A stretch of DNA of 64,000 nt, from contig NC_013422.1 in NCBI RefSeq assembly GCF_000024765.1, positions 2,421,501 to 2,485,500 on the forward strand, read 5' to 3'. Position 1 is the first letter of the stretch. Each line of letters begins with the position of its first letter. The position numbers were made by a program, and so were the translations under genes. Source of the DNA: Halothiobacillus neapolitanus c2 (lineage in GTDB: Bacteria > Pseudomonadota > Gammaproteobacteria > Halothiobacillales > Halothiobacillaceae). The notes beneath the pieces were generated by a model. The model worked only from the letters and a program-made list of their open reading frames with translations. It was not told the origin of the DNA and searched no databases. Below, in pieces: positions 37,890 to 45,888 of the stretch.

Positions 37890-38622
37890 TGAAGCCATCC
37901 CGACGCAAGGAGATGGCGCAACGTCGAGCGCACAGGTTGGAATCACAAGCGTGTATATCGGATTTAATGCGCGCTGGAACCCAACCTTCGGATCAAGCCC
38001 AGGCGTCGTCTGAAGCGGCGGGCTACCGAGTCCCTGAAAGAGTCAATCAAGCCGGATCAGGTCCGGTCGATGGACTTCCTGCACGACCAGCTCAGCGATG
38101 GCCGGCATTTTTGGTTATTTAATGGGCGCCTCGAAATACCCGAGACTCGTCGTTCCCGCGAAAGCGGAAACCCAGAAAAATAAAGGCGCTGGATTCCCGC
38201 CTACGCGGGAATGACGGGTTTTTCGAGCTTCCCTAATGTGATTGACGATTACCGGCGAGAAGGACTGGCCATTGAAGCGGGCTTCTCACTGCCGACGCTG
38301 CGTGTGATCCGGGTGCTGCAGAGCAACTGTTGGAATGGCGAGCGAAGCCAACAGCCATTCGCTGCGATAACGGACCAGAGTTTATCAGCCACGCGTTCGT
38401 CGACTGGGCCAGAAGGCGGAACATCCGCATCGACTATATCCAGCCTGGCAAGCCACAACAGAACGCCTACATTGAGCGGACGAACCGAACCATCCACTAC
38501 AGTTGGCTGAGCAAACATCTGTTCGACAGCCTGGAGGAAGTTCAAGATTTGCGACCCAGTTGTTCTGGTTTTACTATCCTCATCGCCTCCACAAAGCCAA
38601 TGGTGGCAAGCCGCCACTGATG
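37890..38622 (+). pseudogene. IS3 orfB (DDE integrase) relic, interrupted by a MITE-like repeat
   Basis: Pieces of the rve integrase are scattered over frames: LNLRIKPRRRLKR; QVRSMDFLHDQLSDGRHF; then after the inserted repeat VIDDYRREGLAIEAGFSLP; AKPTAIRCDNGPEFISHAFVDWA (second catalytic Asp); IQPGKPQQNAYIERTNRT (catalytic Glu) and a FYYPHRLHKANGGKPPLMAA tail. The interruption at 38125-38233 and several shifts make it non-functional. Confidence 0.85.
38125..38233. repeat. MITE-like palindromic repeat, copy B, with target duplication
   Basis: A 109-bp element inserted into the orfB relic. Direct repeats TAATG at 38120-38124 and 38234-38238 flank it. Its ends are imperfect inverted repeats (GGCGCCTCGAAATACCC versus the complement of the right end, GGGAAGCTCGAAAAACCC). 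The interior has two nested hairpins, tcgttcccgcgaaagcggaa and attcccgcctacgcgggaat. No coding capacity. It shares sequence with copy A near the msrAB-type gene. Confidence 0.85.
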
Positions 38623-38869
38623 GCTGCGTAAACCCTACTTTTTGGCGCCGCTAAAATGGGGGGATTACCCAAGGAGCCGCGGGCTATCGCCAGCTGCGCG
38701 TTCAGTGAGTAACGAGACATATCAATTAGATGGCGAGGCACGAACGAGCACGTGGCGCCGCAATTTGACGTGCTCGTTTCGGTTTTTCGCGGTAACCCGC
38801 AGTGAAATTTGTTACTATAAAAAATTGGACCAATCTACAAGCGTCATTTTTTAAGGATCGGGTATTACC

Positions 38870-39034
38870 CTGAAAAAAAACACTATTTTCAGTATTTTAT
38901 TCCTGCTCCTGTTCCTTTTGTAGGATCCAGATCCGTTTTGCCCCTCAAAACAACAAACACTTGCCAATTATGGACTGCATGGCCTAAAACGGCGCCTGAA
39001 TGAGGTTTTTGGAGCCCGCTGTATTTCAAGTTAA
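38870..39034 (+). pseudogene. Possible remnant of a small secreted protein
   Basis: After AAGGA at about 38853, a frame starting near a CTG reads a lysine-rich signal-like segment (LKKNTIFSILFLLLFLL), hits TAG, and continues in the same frame for 36 codons (DPDPFCPSKQQTLANYGLHG ...) to TAA. The rest of 38671-39054 shows nothing else. It could be a degraded exported peptide gene. Weak evidence; no ATG. Confidence 0.25.
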
Positions 39035-39054
39035 TTCTAAGGATAAATGTACCA

Positions 39055-39933
39055 ATGAAAAGAAAACGAGTCATGACAAACGGGACCTTCGCGTCCTGTG
39101 GCTACACGATTTACGTTACCCAGGTTCAACGCATTCCCGCCGCGAGCAAAACCATCATGATGGTAAACGGGGCCATGTCGACCACAGCCTCTTTTACGTG
39201 GGCCATTTCGGCACTCGATGACTTCAACCTTGTCCTATTCGACTCTCCTTGCATCGGGCGGTCCCGCGAATACAATGTCGGGGCCGATAGTCCGACTCGA
39301 GAGATCGAATCGGACATATTGCTGGATTTGTGCAAACACTACCAACCCGATTACCTCTGCTCCATGTCATGGGGTGGTGCCGCCACCTTGCTTGCTTTGG
39401 CGAATCGTCCGGTCGGTGTCAAGAAGGCGATTATCGGAGCGTTTTCTTTCGGTGTCTCTAACGACATGCGATCGCTCATTCACGAGATGACCTGCCGCCT
39501 GAATGATGGTGAAATGCAGGAATTCTCAGACCTGGTGAATGAGACCTTGGGGGAATTTCTGCCTGATCGGTTCAAGATCGCCAACAAGAAATACCTGTCT
39601 GAGTTGACCGACAGCGAAGTTTCCTATTTGCATGAGCATTTTCAACGGACTCTCTCCATCGACAAAGATGAAGCGATTTTGGCGATTTCTAACATCGAGT
39701 CTGAAACGCTGTTCATTAATGGCAGAAAGGACCGGTACACGTCATCGGATTCCGTTGATTTGGCATGCGATCATATTAAAAATAGCGATAAGATTGAGAT
39801 TGATTGTGGTCATTTCATGGCCATGGAAGACAAAATCGTTGCAAGACAATTGAAAGAAATAATTGAAAATTACTTCAATTTAGGATCAACGGAGTCAGCG
39901 TCAATGCCATTCAGTCAAGCTGCAATTGGTTGA
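39055..39933 (+). CDS. rhlA: RhlA-like alpha/beta hydrolase (HAA synthase homologue), 3' end altered by IS4
   Basis: A 292-residue protein with the pattern of RhlA, which couples two 3-hydroxyacyl groups into the lipid moiety of rhamnolipids. Diagnostic segments: MMVNGAMSTTASFTWAISAL, NLVLFDSPCIGRSREYN, the nucleophile elbow MSWGGAATLLALANRP, LVNETLGEFLPDRFKIAN, ETLFINGRKDRYTS and the catalytic His in DCGHFMAMEDK. AAGGA precedes the ATG. No rhlB glycosyltransferase is nearby, so it may make free hydroxyalkanoyl-alkanoate surfactants. The last ~10 residues (MPFSQAAIG) come from the end of the adjacent IS4 relic, so the native C-terminus was replaced. Confidence 0.8.
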   Translation: MKRKRVMTNGTFASCGYTIYVTQVQRIPAASKTIMMVNGAMSTTASFTWAISALDDFNLVLFDSPCIGRSREYNVGADSPTREIESDILLDLCKHYQPDYLCSMSWGGAATLLALANRPVGVKKAIIGAFSFGVSNDMRSLIHEMTCRLNDGEMQEFSDLVNETLGEFLPDRFKIANKKYLSELTDSEVSYLHEHFQRTLSIDKDEAILAISNIESETLFINGRKDRYTSSDSVDLACDHIKNSDKIEIDCGHFMAMEDKIVARQLKEIIENYFNLGSTESASMPFSQAAIG

Positions 39934-40800
39934 ATCAAAAGGATACAAACCCATAGTCGACACGCTTTGCAAGCCGTAAAGAACAGGTTTTGATACAGAT
40001 TGCTCACCCTACGCATGAATCGTCGATCGAGACGGCACGCTTCGATGTTTTGAGCACATCGTTCCTGTAAGGCACGAATACGCGACATGATCGTCACCTC
40101 GCGCAGCACATGATAACCACGATCGAACAGAATCAGATCGCCCATGCGCGACAGTTCCAGATGCGCTGCGATACACGCACGCTCGGCGGTATCGGAGGAC
40201 ACAATTGCGCGTCAATAACCACCTGATTGAACACATAGTAATACAACTATACCAGCGCCATGGGCACGGCACGCTGATTGGCTTTGCCGTGACGTAAGAC
40301 AAAAGCATCAATGATTTCTGCCACGTGCGGCAAGCGCGACTGTGAGCCATCCGCAGCGCGGAGCCGCTACCATGCCAAGTACGGTATCCCAGCTGCTGAT
40401 AGACCTGCTCGACAAGGTGCTGGTTGATTCCGACGAAGACTTGATAGGAAAACTTGCTACGGGCTTGGGTATAGGCAGACTTGGTCACCTGACAAGTGGG
40501 GAACGTGTGTGGGCGAAGTTGCGCAAACGTGTTGTCCATCTCTTTTTGAGCAAAGCCCTTGGTCAGATTGAGACCATGCAGGATGAGACTGGGAAAGGCC
40601 AGCGTACGCTGGCGGGTGAAGGCTGTTTCGTCACGCCGATGGCGATCAAGAAACTCGTGCGAGCGAATTAGTTTGCTTATGCCGGCATAAGTGTTTTTAA
40701 ATTAGACGGGTGATGGTCATGGTGGAAGTTCCTCATGTTGTTGCGCCTGATTATTCTACATTACACATCAATCAGTTAGCGCTTAACTCAATGGCATTGA
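39901..40800 (-). mobile_element. Decayed IS4-family element
   Basis: Inverted ends TCAATGCCATTCAGTCAAGC (39901-39920) and the complement of the right end, TCAATGCCATTGAGTTAAGC (40781-40800). Between them is a damaged IS4 transposase gene. The element is about 900 bp, shorter than usual, so it carries internal deletions. The flanks show no target duplication: the left flank is rhlA and the right flank a truncated TadE-like gene. This suggests a deletion or recombination across IS copies. Confidence 0.8.
39957..40680 (-). pseudogene. IS4 transposase, multiply frameshifted
   Basis: IS4 pieces lie in different frames: HEFLDRHRRDETAFTRQRTL and AFPSLILHGLNLTKGFAQKE (start); MDNTFAQLRPHTFPTCQVTK (then SAYTQARSKFSYQVF); QSRLPHVAEIIDAFVLRHGK (then ANQRAVPMALV); and DLILFDRGYHVLREVTIMSR near the end. 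At least two frame changes and missing central parts make it inactive. Confidence 0.85.
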
Positions 40801-41054
40801 AACCGTTCCAACTGGATGTCCGCCCTGGCTTTGGCATACGCAACTGCCACTTCGCCACCACCGGTCTGATGGGCATAAAGCGGCATCAGGCCACGCGCGA
40901 GTCCGTCGATCATGGCGCTCTTTTGGGCAAAATTCATTGCGCCACTGCGTGCGGCCATGAATGCTGCGTAATCCAGCGTAGTCTTTGCGCGGTACAACAA
41001 AATGCCCTGGAATATCCCCAGTAAAAACAGGCCGAATACGGGCAGGACGATCAC
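40801..41054 (-). pseudogene. Truncated TadE-like pseudopilin (fourth copy)
   Basis: Eighty or so residues matching the N-terminal third of the other TadE-like proteins (VIVLPVFGLFLLGIFQGILL with YRAKTTLDYAAFMAARSGAM and NFAQKSAMIDGLARGLMPLYAHQTGGG). The 3' part is cut off by the IS4 end at 40800. The 5' part joins the ankyrin gene's post-stop sequence (AGCAACGC) directly to LEAVIVLP, so the prepilin leader and start codon are missing. It marks the left edge of the effector array. Confidence 0.85.
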
Positions 41055-41070
41055 GGCCTCTAGCGTTGCT

Positions 41071-42672
41071 CTAAGGTTTGTAGGGTGTCAACTTCGGCTG
41101 CTTGGACTTGGGTTGTTTCAAAGACTGCACGATGGTCTCAAGTGTCGAGATGTTGTTTTTTGGAAATCCCATAAAGCGAATGAGTTCGCCATTGGCGGTT
41201 TGGAAGACGAGCATGGGCGTGCCACCGCCAAGATCCTTCCACAGTGCGCGGGATTCTGCGATGTGGCGCGATTCTGCACGGGTTGGTTGCACCGGGGTGA
41301 TGCCGCCCGATTCTTTTGTGACGTTGTATCCTGCGCCAAAGTTGCGCTCCAGTGCGGCTCGATCCCCTTGGCGCAAAATGGCCGCCGCCTTGCCGAGGCT
41401 GTCGGTCGAGTAATAGGCCACGGGAATCCATACGGCAGGTACGTCGCCGAAGGGTTTGCCCGAAACCCGGCTTTGCCATAATTGCGCACAGGGTGGGCAG
41501 TTCGGATCAAAGAACACGTACAAGGCCGGTGCCTTATTCCCCGCTTGGGTGGCTACGCCACTTAGGGCCTTTACCTGATGCCATTCAGTTGCGCTGATCG
41601 CTCCGGGATTTAGTCTGGCGCACCTTGGCGCACCGTTGGCACCCAGTTCCGCCATGCCATTAGCGCAGGGCTGGCCTTCGGCTTCCCGCTGCTTCAAGAA
41701 GGCATCGAGTTTTGCCTGGTTAGCATCTTTTTTGGTCTGCGGCTCTGCCGAACCGGATGGGGGCGGCTCTTCCGGCGCGGCAGGATCTTCTGGGACCACG
41801 CCGCGCTCAGCAAGCAGTTGCAGCAATTCGGAAGATGCCTGGTAATCATCAGGATATTTCTTGTACCGTTCTTCCGGGGTTAAAAGGCTGTAGTGGTACC
41901 ACCAGAAATCTGCATATCGTTGCAAACGCACCTTGTTGTCTGGGCTGTGCCGAATAAGGTATATCGCTATTTCGGGCTTCTTAACCACATCCAGCGGGGT
42001 CAATCCGCAGAAGGGACACCCCGGAATGGGGCCTTCGATGTAGTAGACATTCGCCCCACGGGTCACGAGCAATTTCACATTTTCAAAGCGATCCATTTGT
42101 GCTGCATTCATCAGAGGCGACTTATACACATGTCGATTGTTGATGTGGTCAAAAACCTTCATCTCCTTGGGATTGCCACCATGATCCAGCAGCAAAGGAA
42201 GAATTTTGGGATCGCTACCTCCTGCGGCGAGGTATACCGCCGTGCTGCCGTTCGCCATCGGCAGGTTGGGATTGGCCCCTTGCTCGAGCAAGGCACTAAT
42301 CCCCGCATAGTTATGGCAACTCATGGCCCAAATCAATGGGGTAATCCCCTGCGTGCCTTGGCCATTGACATCCGCACCGGCTTGCACCAATGGTTTAACC
42401 TTGGTAGCCGCGCCGTCGCAGGCCTCGTTTGCCAGCTCGGCCACCTTGGAATCAGAAAATACCGATGCCGCACTACGCCCGTTCAGACGAAAGGGCTCAC
42501 CGGTCTGATCACTGGCCTGATCTGTATTTTTCATCATGCTTGCCGACCAGACCGTGTTCGTGATACTCGTGCCTGAGGATGCGCCACCACAGGCCGTGAT
42601 TGTTAGCGCAAGGGTAGCGGCACCAAGCACCGACAGGCGTTTACCCAGAGTAGACAGAAATTTGAAGTGCAT
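41071..42672 (-). CDS. Lipoprotein with ankyrin repeats and thioredoxin-like domain (copy 1); putative immunity protein
   Basis: A 533-residue predicted lipoprotein (lipobox LTITAC28). Ankyrin repeats span about 75-240 (AGADVNGQGTQGITPLIWAM, LEQGANPNLPMANGSTAVYL, SPLMNAAQMDRFENVKLLVT). A linker 290-330 leads to a DsbC/DsbG-like thioredoxin domain with ALYVFFDPNCPPCAQLW (CPPC at 392-395) and a cis-Pro segment GGTPMLVFQTANG. The product faces the periplasm. A near-identical protein (54452-56044) directly follows a lipase gene, so this is best read as a self-protection factor. Here it stands three bases after the thioredoxin-like gene of the lysozyme module, perhaps as an orphan immunity gene. 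Function is inferred. Confidence 0.75.
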   Translation of the reverse strand: MHFKFLSTLGKRLSVLGAATLALTITACGGASSGTSITNTVWSASMMKNTDQASDQTGEPFRLNGRSAASVFSDSKVAELANEACDGAATKVKPLVQAGADVNGQGTQGITPLIWAMSCHNYAGISALLEQGANPNLPMANGSTAVYLAAGGSDPKILPLLLDHGGNPKEMKVFDHINNRHVYKSPLMNAAQMDRFENVKLLVTRGANVYYIEGPIPGCPFCGLTPLDVVKKPEIAIYLIRHSPDNKVRLQRYADFWWYHYSLLTPEERYKKYPDDYQASSELLQLLAERGVVPEDPAAPEEPPPSGSAEPQTKKDANQAKLDAFLKQREAEGQPCANGMAELGANGAPRCARLNPGAISATEWHQVKALSGVATQAGNKAPALYVFFDPNCPPCAQLWQSRVSGKPFGDVPAVWIPVAYYSTDSLGKAAAILRQGDRAALERNFGAGYNVTKESGGITPVQPTRAESRHIAESRALWKDLGGGTPMLVFQTANGELIRFMGFPKNNISTLETIVQSLKQPKSKQPKLTPYKP

Positions 42673-42675
42673 ACA

Positions 42676-43917
42676 TCATCGTTGTTTAGGTAAAGAATCA
42701 GGGCTGCGCCCAAGCGCCTGGACGGCCGTTCGGATGGAGGTAGCATCCATGAGGCCCGTGAAGCGGTAATACTTTTTGCCCGCTTCGAGCTCAAAACCCA
42801 GCGTGGGGGTAGCAATCTGACCGAGAATCCGTTCGGCTTCTCGGGTGTTCGACTGCACTGCTCGCCGTGCCCACGAGGGGATGTGCGATGGTATCGGATA
42901 ACCGCCTTTGTGGCTCTTTTGATCGTACGCCCGCTCATTTTGCAGCAGTGCTTGTGCAGGATGAGCCGCGGCCAACAGGGCGGCTGCTCGGCTCAGGCTG
43001 TCTTTGTCGAAATAGGCAATCGGAATCCAATGAATACGTACCGAGTCGAGGTAAGGTATTAATTGCTCCCATTGCTGGGCACAAACTGGGCAGTTGGGGT
43101 CAAAATAAACCAGCATGTGCTTGGGGCTGTCCGCCGGTCCGGTATCGATTCCCGGTAGTTTCATCGACTGTTCCCAGAAACTTTGCATCGCGGCCCAGTT
43201 CACGTGCTCGTCGGGGCTTGGCCAAACCTGGGTTTCGCTCTTCGCAGGCGAGGGTGCATGGAGTCCGGCTGGGTGCATGCGGCATTCGGGTACGTCGATA
43301 CGGTTTCCTTTAGTCTTGCAGCGCAGGTCGTAGACGCGGGTTTCGTAGGTTTTAGGTGCAAACATACCGGGGATGGCCGAAGTCAAACGGCTTTCTGCAG
43401 CCGCCCAACGTTCCAGCACCGAAAGATATTTCAGGTCATCCGGGTTCTTTACGTAGACTGTGAGCACCGTGGGTGTGGTGATTTTTCCCGCGAGACTGAC
43501 ACTGCCAAGTATATAGGTCGCCACGAGCTTGACCTTCATATCACGGGAGAACACCAGTCCTGTCTGGCACGTACCGCCATGCAGCATATGGCTCCATGTG
43601 AAAAACACGTTTTTGTCGATCGACCCTGCGACCTCAGGCGGGACGGTATACATGGCACCAACTTCGTCGACCAAAGTAACCACGCCGCCCACACACCCTG
43701 GATCACTCACGCGGAAGTGATCGCCAAGATAGCCTTCGAAGCTTCGATACTGTGTTTGATAGTCCTGATAGCTTATTGGGATTTTTTCATAATGCGCGGG
43801 GTAAATCTCCTTGACGATTGTTGCGTAATCATTATCGTCGGCACGGCCTTGGTTCGGGTACAAGGCGGTAAAGGAAATCAGAACCGCAAGCAGGAAGAAA
43901 TTACGTGCATTCAGCAT
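42676..43917 (-). CDS. Exported two-part protein with DsbG-like thioredoxin domain; putative lysozyme immunity
   Basis: A 413-residue protein with a Sec signal (NQGRADD, about 25). Residues 27-222 are a unique domain (DYATIVKEIYPAHYEKIPIS ... CRMHPAGLH) without a known family. Residues 224-413 are a thioredoxin-like domain with LVYFDPNCPVCAQQWEQL (CPVC at 276-279) and IATPTLGFEL. The second half is almost the same as that of 51545-52744 while the first half is unrelated: a domain swap. Its ATG overlaps by 7 bases the frame-corrected stop of the lysozyme gene (43911), which points to an effector-protector pair. Whether the thioredoxin part is catalytic is unknown. Confidence 0.7.
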   Translation of the reverse strand: MLNARNFFLLAVLISFTALYPNQGRADDNDYATIVKEIYPAHYEKIPISYQDYQTQYRSFEGYLGDHFRVSDPGCVGGVVTLVDEVGAMYTVPPEVAGSIDKNVFFTWSHMLHGGTCQTGLVFSRDMKVKLVATYILGSVSLAGKITTPTVLTVYVKNPDDLKYLSVLERWAAAESRLTSAIPGMFAPKTYETRVYDLRCKTKGNRIDVPECRMHPAGLHAPSPAKSETQVWPSPDEHVNWAAMQSFWEQSMKLPGIDTGPADSPKHMLVYFDPNCPVCAQQWEQLIPYLDSVRIHWIPIAYFDKDSLSRAAALLAAAHPAQALLQNERAYDQKSHKGGYPIPSHIPSWARRAVQSNTREAERILGQIATPTLGFELEAGKKYYRFTGLMDATSIRTAVQALGRSPDSLPKQR

Positions 43918-44770
43918 TTCGGAACTCCATTGTTAGAGAATTTGCCTGCGTTAAGGTCGCTTTTCACGAGTTTGGCATCATTTGAGAGCCGCGTCCTTGG
44001 CTCACCTGGTTCTTGCGGAAGTAGCTTGGCGACCTTTTCCCAATCGAGATTTTTTACGGCGCTCCAAAGCTTTTTGTAGACCTTGTTGCTGTAAGCGCCA
44101 TGCTGATAAAAAAGTCGGCCAAGGCTGTTTGCGTGTTGCTGGGCAACTGGTAGAAATCGACATGCTGCGTATTGTCATTGTCAAAAGCGGTCGCCAGTTT
44201 CCCAATGATGTAATTCCTGGCGCCATCGTTCAACTCTTTGGCTTCTGCGGTGGTGATCGTTAATGGATGCGCCGGATGCTTCTTGGTGCCGTCACCATAA
44301 AGGTAAAGAATGGCGGCAGCTTTCGTTTTGCCAAGGTAGGGCTTCAGTTTATCTCTCAGTGATTTCGAAACGCCCCATGCCTTGAGCGTCGCCATGTCCT
44401 GCTGCCCCAGGTCCACACCATAGCCAATGGTTACCCCGCTCTTACCAATCGCCTTGCCATTTTTATACTTGGGAACGTAACCATTCAACGCCACCGGACG
44501 ACTATCGTTCTCGTTCGTCTTCAAAACAACGTACAGAATTCGATCCTGTTTGGCGCAGGATTTTCCACCGCTGACCACGCAATTATTGCTCTTCTCGAAT
44601 TTTTTGATGGCATCGGCTTTACTTTCGCCTTTCTTAACAGTCATACACACATGTGGACAAGCCTTAGTATTTGAGCTGCTGTTGGCTGTGGTGGCAATCG
44701 TTGCCAACGTGGCAATGGCGGCCAAGGCTAGCAATAGTTTATTCGTTATCAGATTCCCTGTTCGTCTCAT
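43911..44770 (-). pseudogene. Pesticin-like lysozyme with N-terminal Cys module, frameshifted
   Basis: Frame-corrected length is 286 residues. A signal peptide (about 1-30) is followed by a Cys module (Cys38, 42, 64, 72; CPHVC ... FEKSNNC) and a pesticin/T4-like muramidase domain (NGYVPKYKNGKAIGKSGVTIGYGVDLGQQ, with T114 and D120 in pesticin spacing). The position of the catalytic Glu in the related EGYVP motif is Asn96 here. The frame breaks in the T6 run (A6 on the plus strand, 44108-44113); seven bases would restore YQHGAYSNKVYKKLWSAVKN ... and a natural stop overlapping the next gene. As read, the protein stops at 44054 after 238 residues. It may be inactive, phase-variable or a sequencing error. 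Confidence 0.75.
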
Positions 44771-44785
44771 TTTTTCCCTTCGAAT

Positions 44786-45628
44786 TCAGATGCAAACATC
44801 GCTAGGTGGCTGACTGCCGCCACCATTGCCATTGCCGTTATTGTTAGAACCACTCCCGCCACTTGATCCGCCACTGCCGCTGCTATTCCCGGAATTATTG
44901 CCCGATCTGTTGTTACCGCTACCCAAGCTATTGCCGTTATTCAAACTTCCACTACCGTTTTTGTTGCCTCCGCCAGTACCAGAGGGCAGCAGATTGGGAT
45001 CACGAATCGGGGTCTGCATGAGTTCGGTGGCCTGGGCCTGAATATCGAGGCTATAGACGGGGTGTCCGGCGATAGCTGTTCGCGCCACATCCAGGTGACC
45101 GATCAGGCGATCAATCACAGGAACGATCAACGGGTATTGATAGGTCACTTTGATTTTGAGCAGGTTGGCATCTTGCACGGTCATGTGGCTTTTTGTGCCA
45201 ATGGCACTGCCTCGAAAAGGCAGGCTGTCGTTGGGGATGGCGGCTACGCCATCGTATTGGGTTTCTTGCCAGTCGGTGAATGCCGCTTTGGTCGGGCTGA
45301 TGATGGTGATTGCGGCTGACTGCCCCAACTGGATGTCCGCCTTGGCTTTGGCGTACGCTGCAACTACGGCACCACCACCGGTCTGATGGGCATAAAGCGG
45401 CATCAGGCCACGCGCGAGTCCGTCGATCATGGCGTTCTTTTGGGCAAAGTTCATTGCGCCACTGCGTGCGGCCATGAATGCCGCGTAATCCAGCGTGGTC
45501 TTTGCGCGGTACAGCAAAATGCCCTGGAATATCCCCAGTAAAAACAGACCGAATACGGGCAGGACGATCACGGCCTCTACCAGCCCCTGACCGCGTTGAC
45601 GATGAAATAAAGTGAACGTGTTCATCAT
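44786..45628 (-). CDS. TadE-like pseudopilin with Asn/Gly/Ser-rich tail (module 3)
   Basis: A 280-residue protein. The N-terminus has a class IV prepilin pattern (RQRGQGLVEAVIVLPVFGLF: Gly then Glu at +5) and one long hydrophobic helix, as in TadE. A conserved soluble region ends MQTPIRDPNLLPSGTGG. The tail (about 215-280) is low-complexity N/G/S repeats and ends QPPSDVCI. Only this tail differs strongly from the other copies. It directly precedes the pesticin-like lysozyme gene (15 bases). It is preceded by a relic of a TadD gene rather than an intact one, showing the module was duplicated. Likely processed by a prepilin peptidase and inserted in the Tad apparatus. Confidence 0.85.
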   Translation of the reverse strand: MMNTFTLFHRQRGQGLVEAVIVLPVFGLFLLGIFQGILLYRAKTTLDYAAFMAARSGAMNFAQKNAMIDGLARGLMPLYAHQTGGGAVVAAYAKAKADIQLGQSAAITIISPTKAAFTDWQETQYDGVAAIPNDSLPFRGSAIGTKSHMTVQDANLLKIKVTYQYPLIVPVIDRLIGHLDVARTAIAGHPVYSLDIQAQATELMQTPIRDPNLLPSGTGGGNKNGSGSLNNGNSLGSGNNRSGNNSGNSSGSGGSSGGSGSNNNGNGNGGGSQPPSDVCI

Positions 45629-45636
45629 CAAGGTGC

Positions 45637-45790
45637 TCGCACAGAGCCGGGTGGCGGTGCTTCGATATCGGTGATGGGGGGCGCCACCGCGGTCGCTTGG
45701 TGGGTAGCACCCATGCTCGGGTCGTTGCCTTCGGCTTCGCGAGCAAGATGTGCGTTAGCTCAAAATAGTCGGACTGCGCTTGCACCATCG
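45637..45790 (-). pseudogene. Relic of the TadD-like gene 3' end
   Basis: Two pieces match the TadD-like lipoprotein at 58175-58723: AQSDYFELTHILL (like AQSDYLELTRVLP) and PPITDIEAPPPGSVRAP followed by TGA (like PPPVTDIEAPPPGAVRAP). Most of the gene between them is gone and the frames disagree. It sits exactly where the intact TadD-like gene lies relative to the first TadE-like gene. Confidence 0.8.
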
Positions 45791-45888
45791 CCCGAACCCA
45801 GTATCGGCCCAAGGCCCTGACATCCGCTAGTGAGGGCCGCCAAGGCGGCGATGAATGCGGTTTTACGGAGGATTGTCTCGGTCGTCAT
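45760..45888 (-). pseudogene. Third copy of the DUF2931-like lipoprotein, N-terminal stub
   Basis: Forty-two residues: MTTETILRKTAFIAALAALT with lipobox SGCQGLGPILGSG, then the sequence switches into the TadD relic and stops (DGASAVRLF). It starts at an ATGA overlap with copy 2. A recombination scar rather than a working gene. Confidence 0.8.

Larger units (their letters stand above)
37545..38670 (+). mobile_element. Decayed IS3-family (IS407-group-like) element
   Basis: Matching inverted ends flank the remains: ggtaatccccctatttttag with cggcgctcagaagtag on the left, and the mirrored ctactttttggcgccgctaa ending gggggattacc on the right. Inside are fragments of orfA and orfB in several frames with a foreign repeat inserted. 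The remaining length without the insert is about 1.0 kb, shorter than a full IS407-type element, so internal deletions are likely. Confidence 0.85.

Noticed and set aside
45111..45812. Minus-strand frame of 233 codons across the module 3 TadE start
   Set aside because: It runs out of frame through TadE; only its first part carries a TadD relic. Reported as relic, not as a gene.
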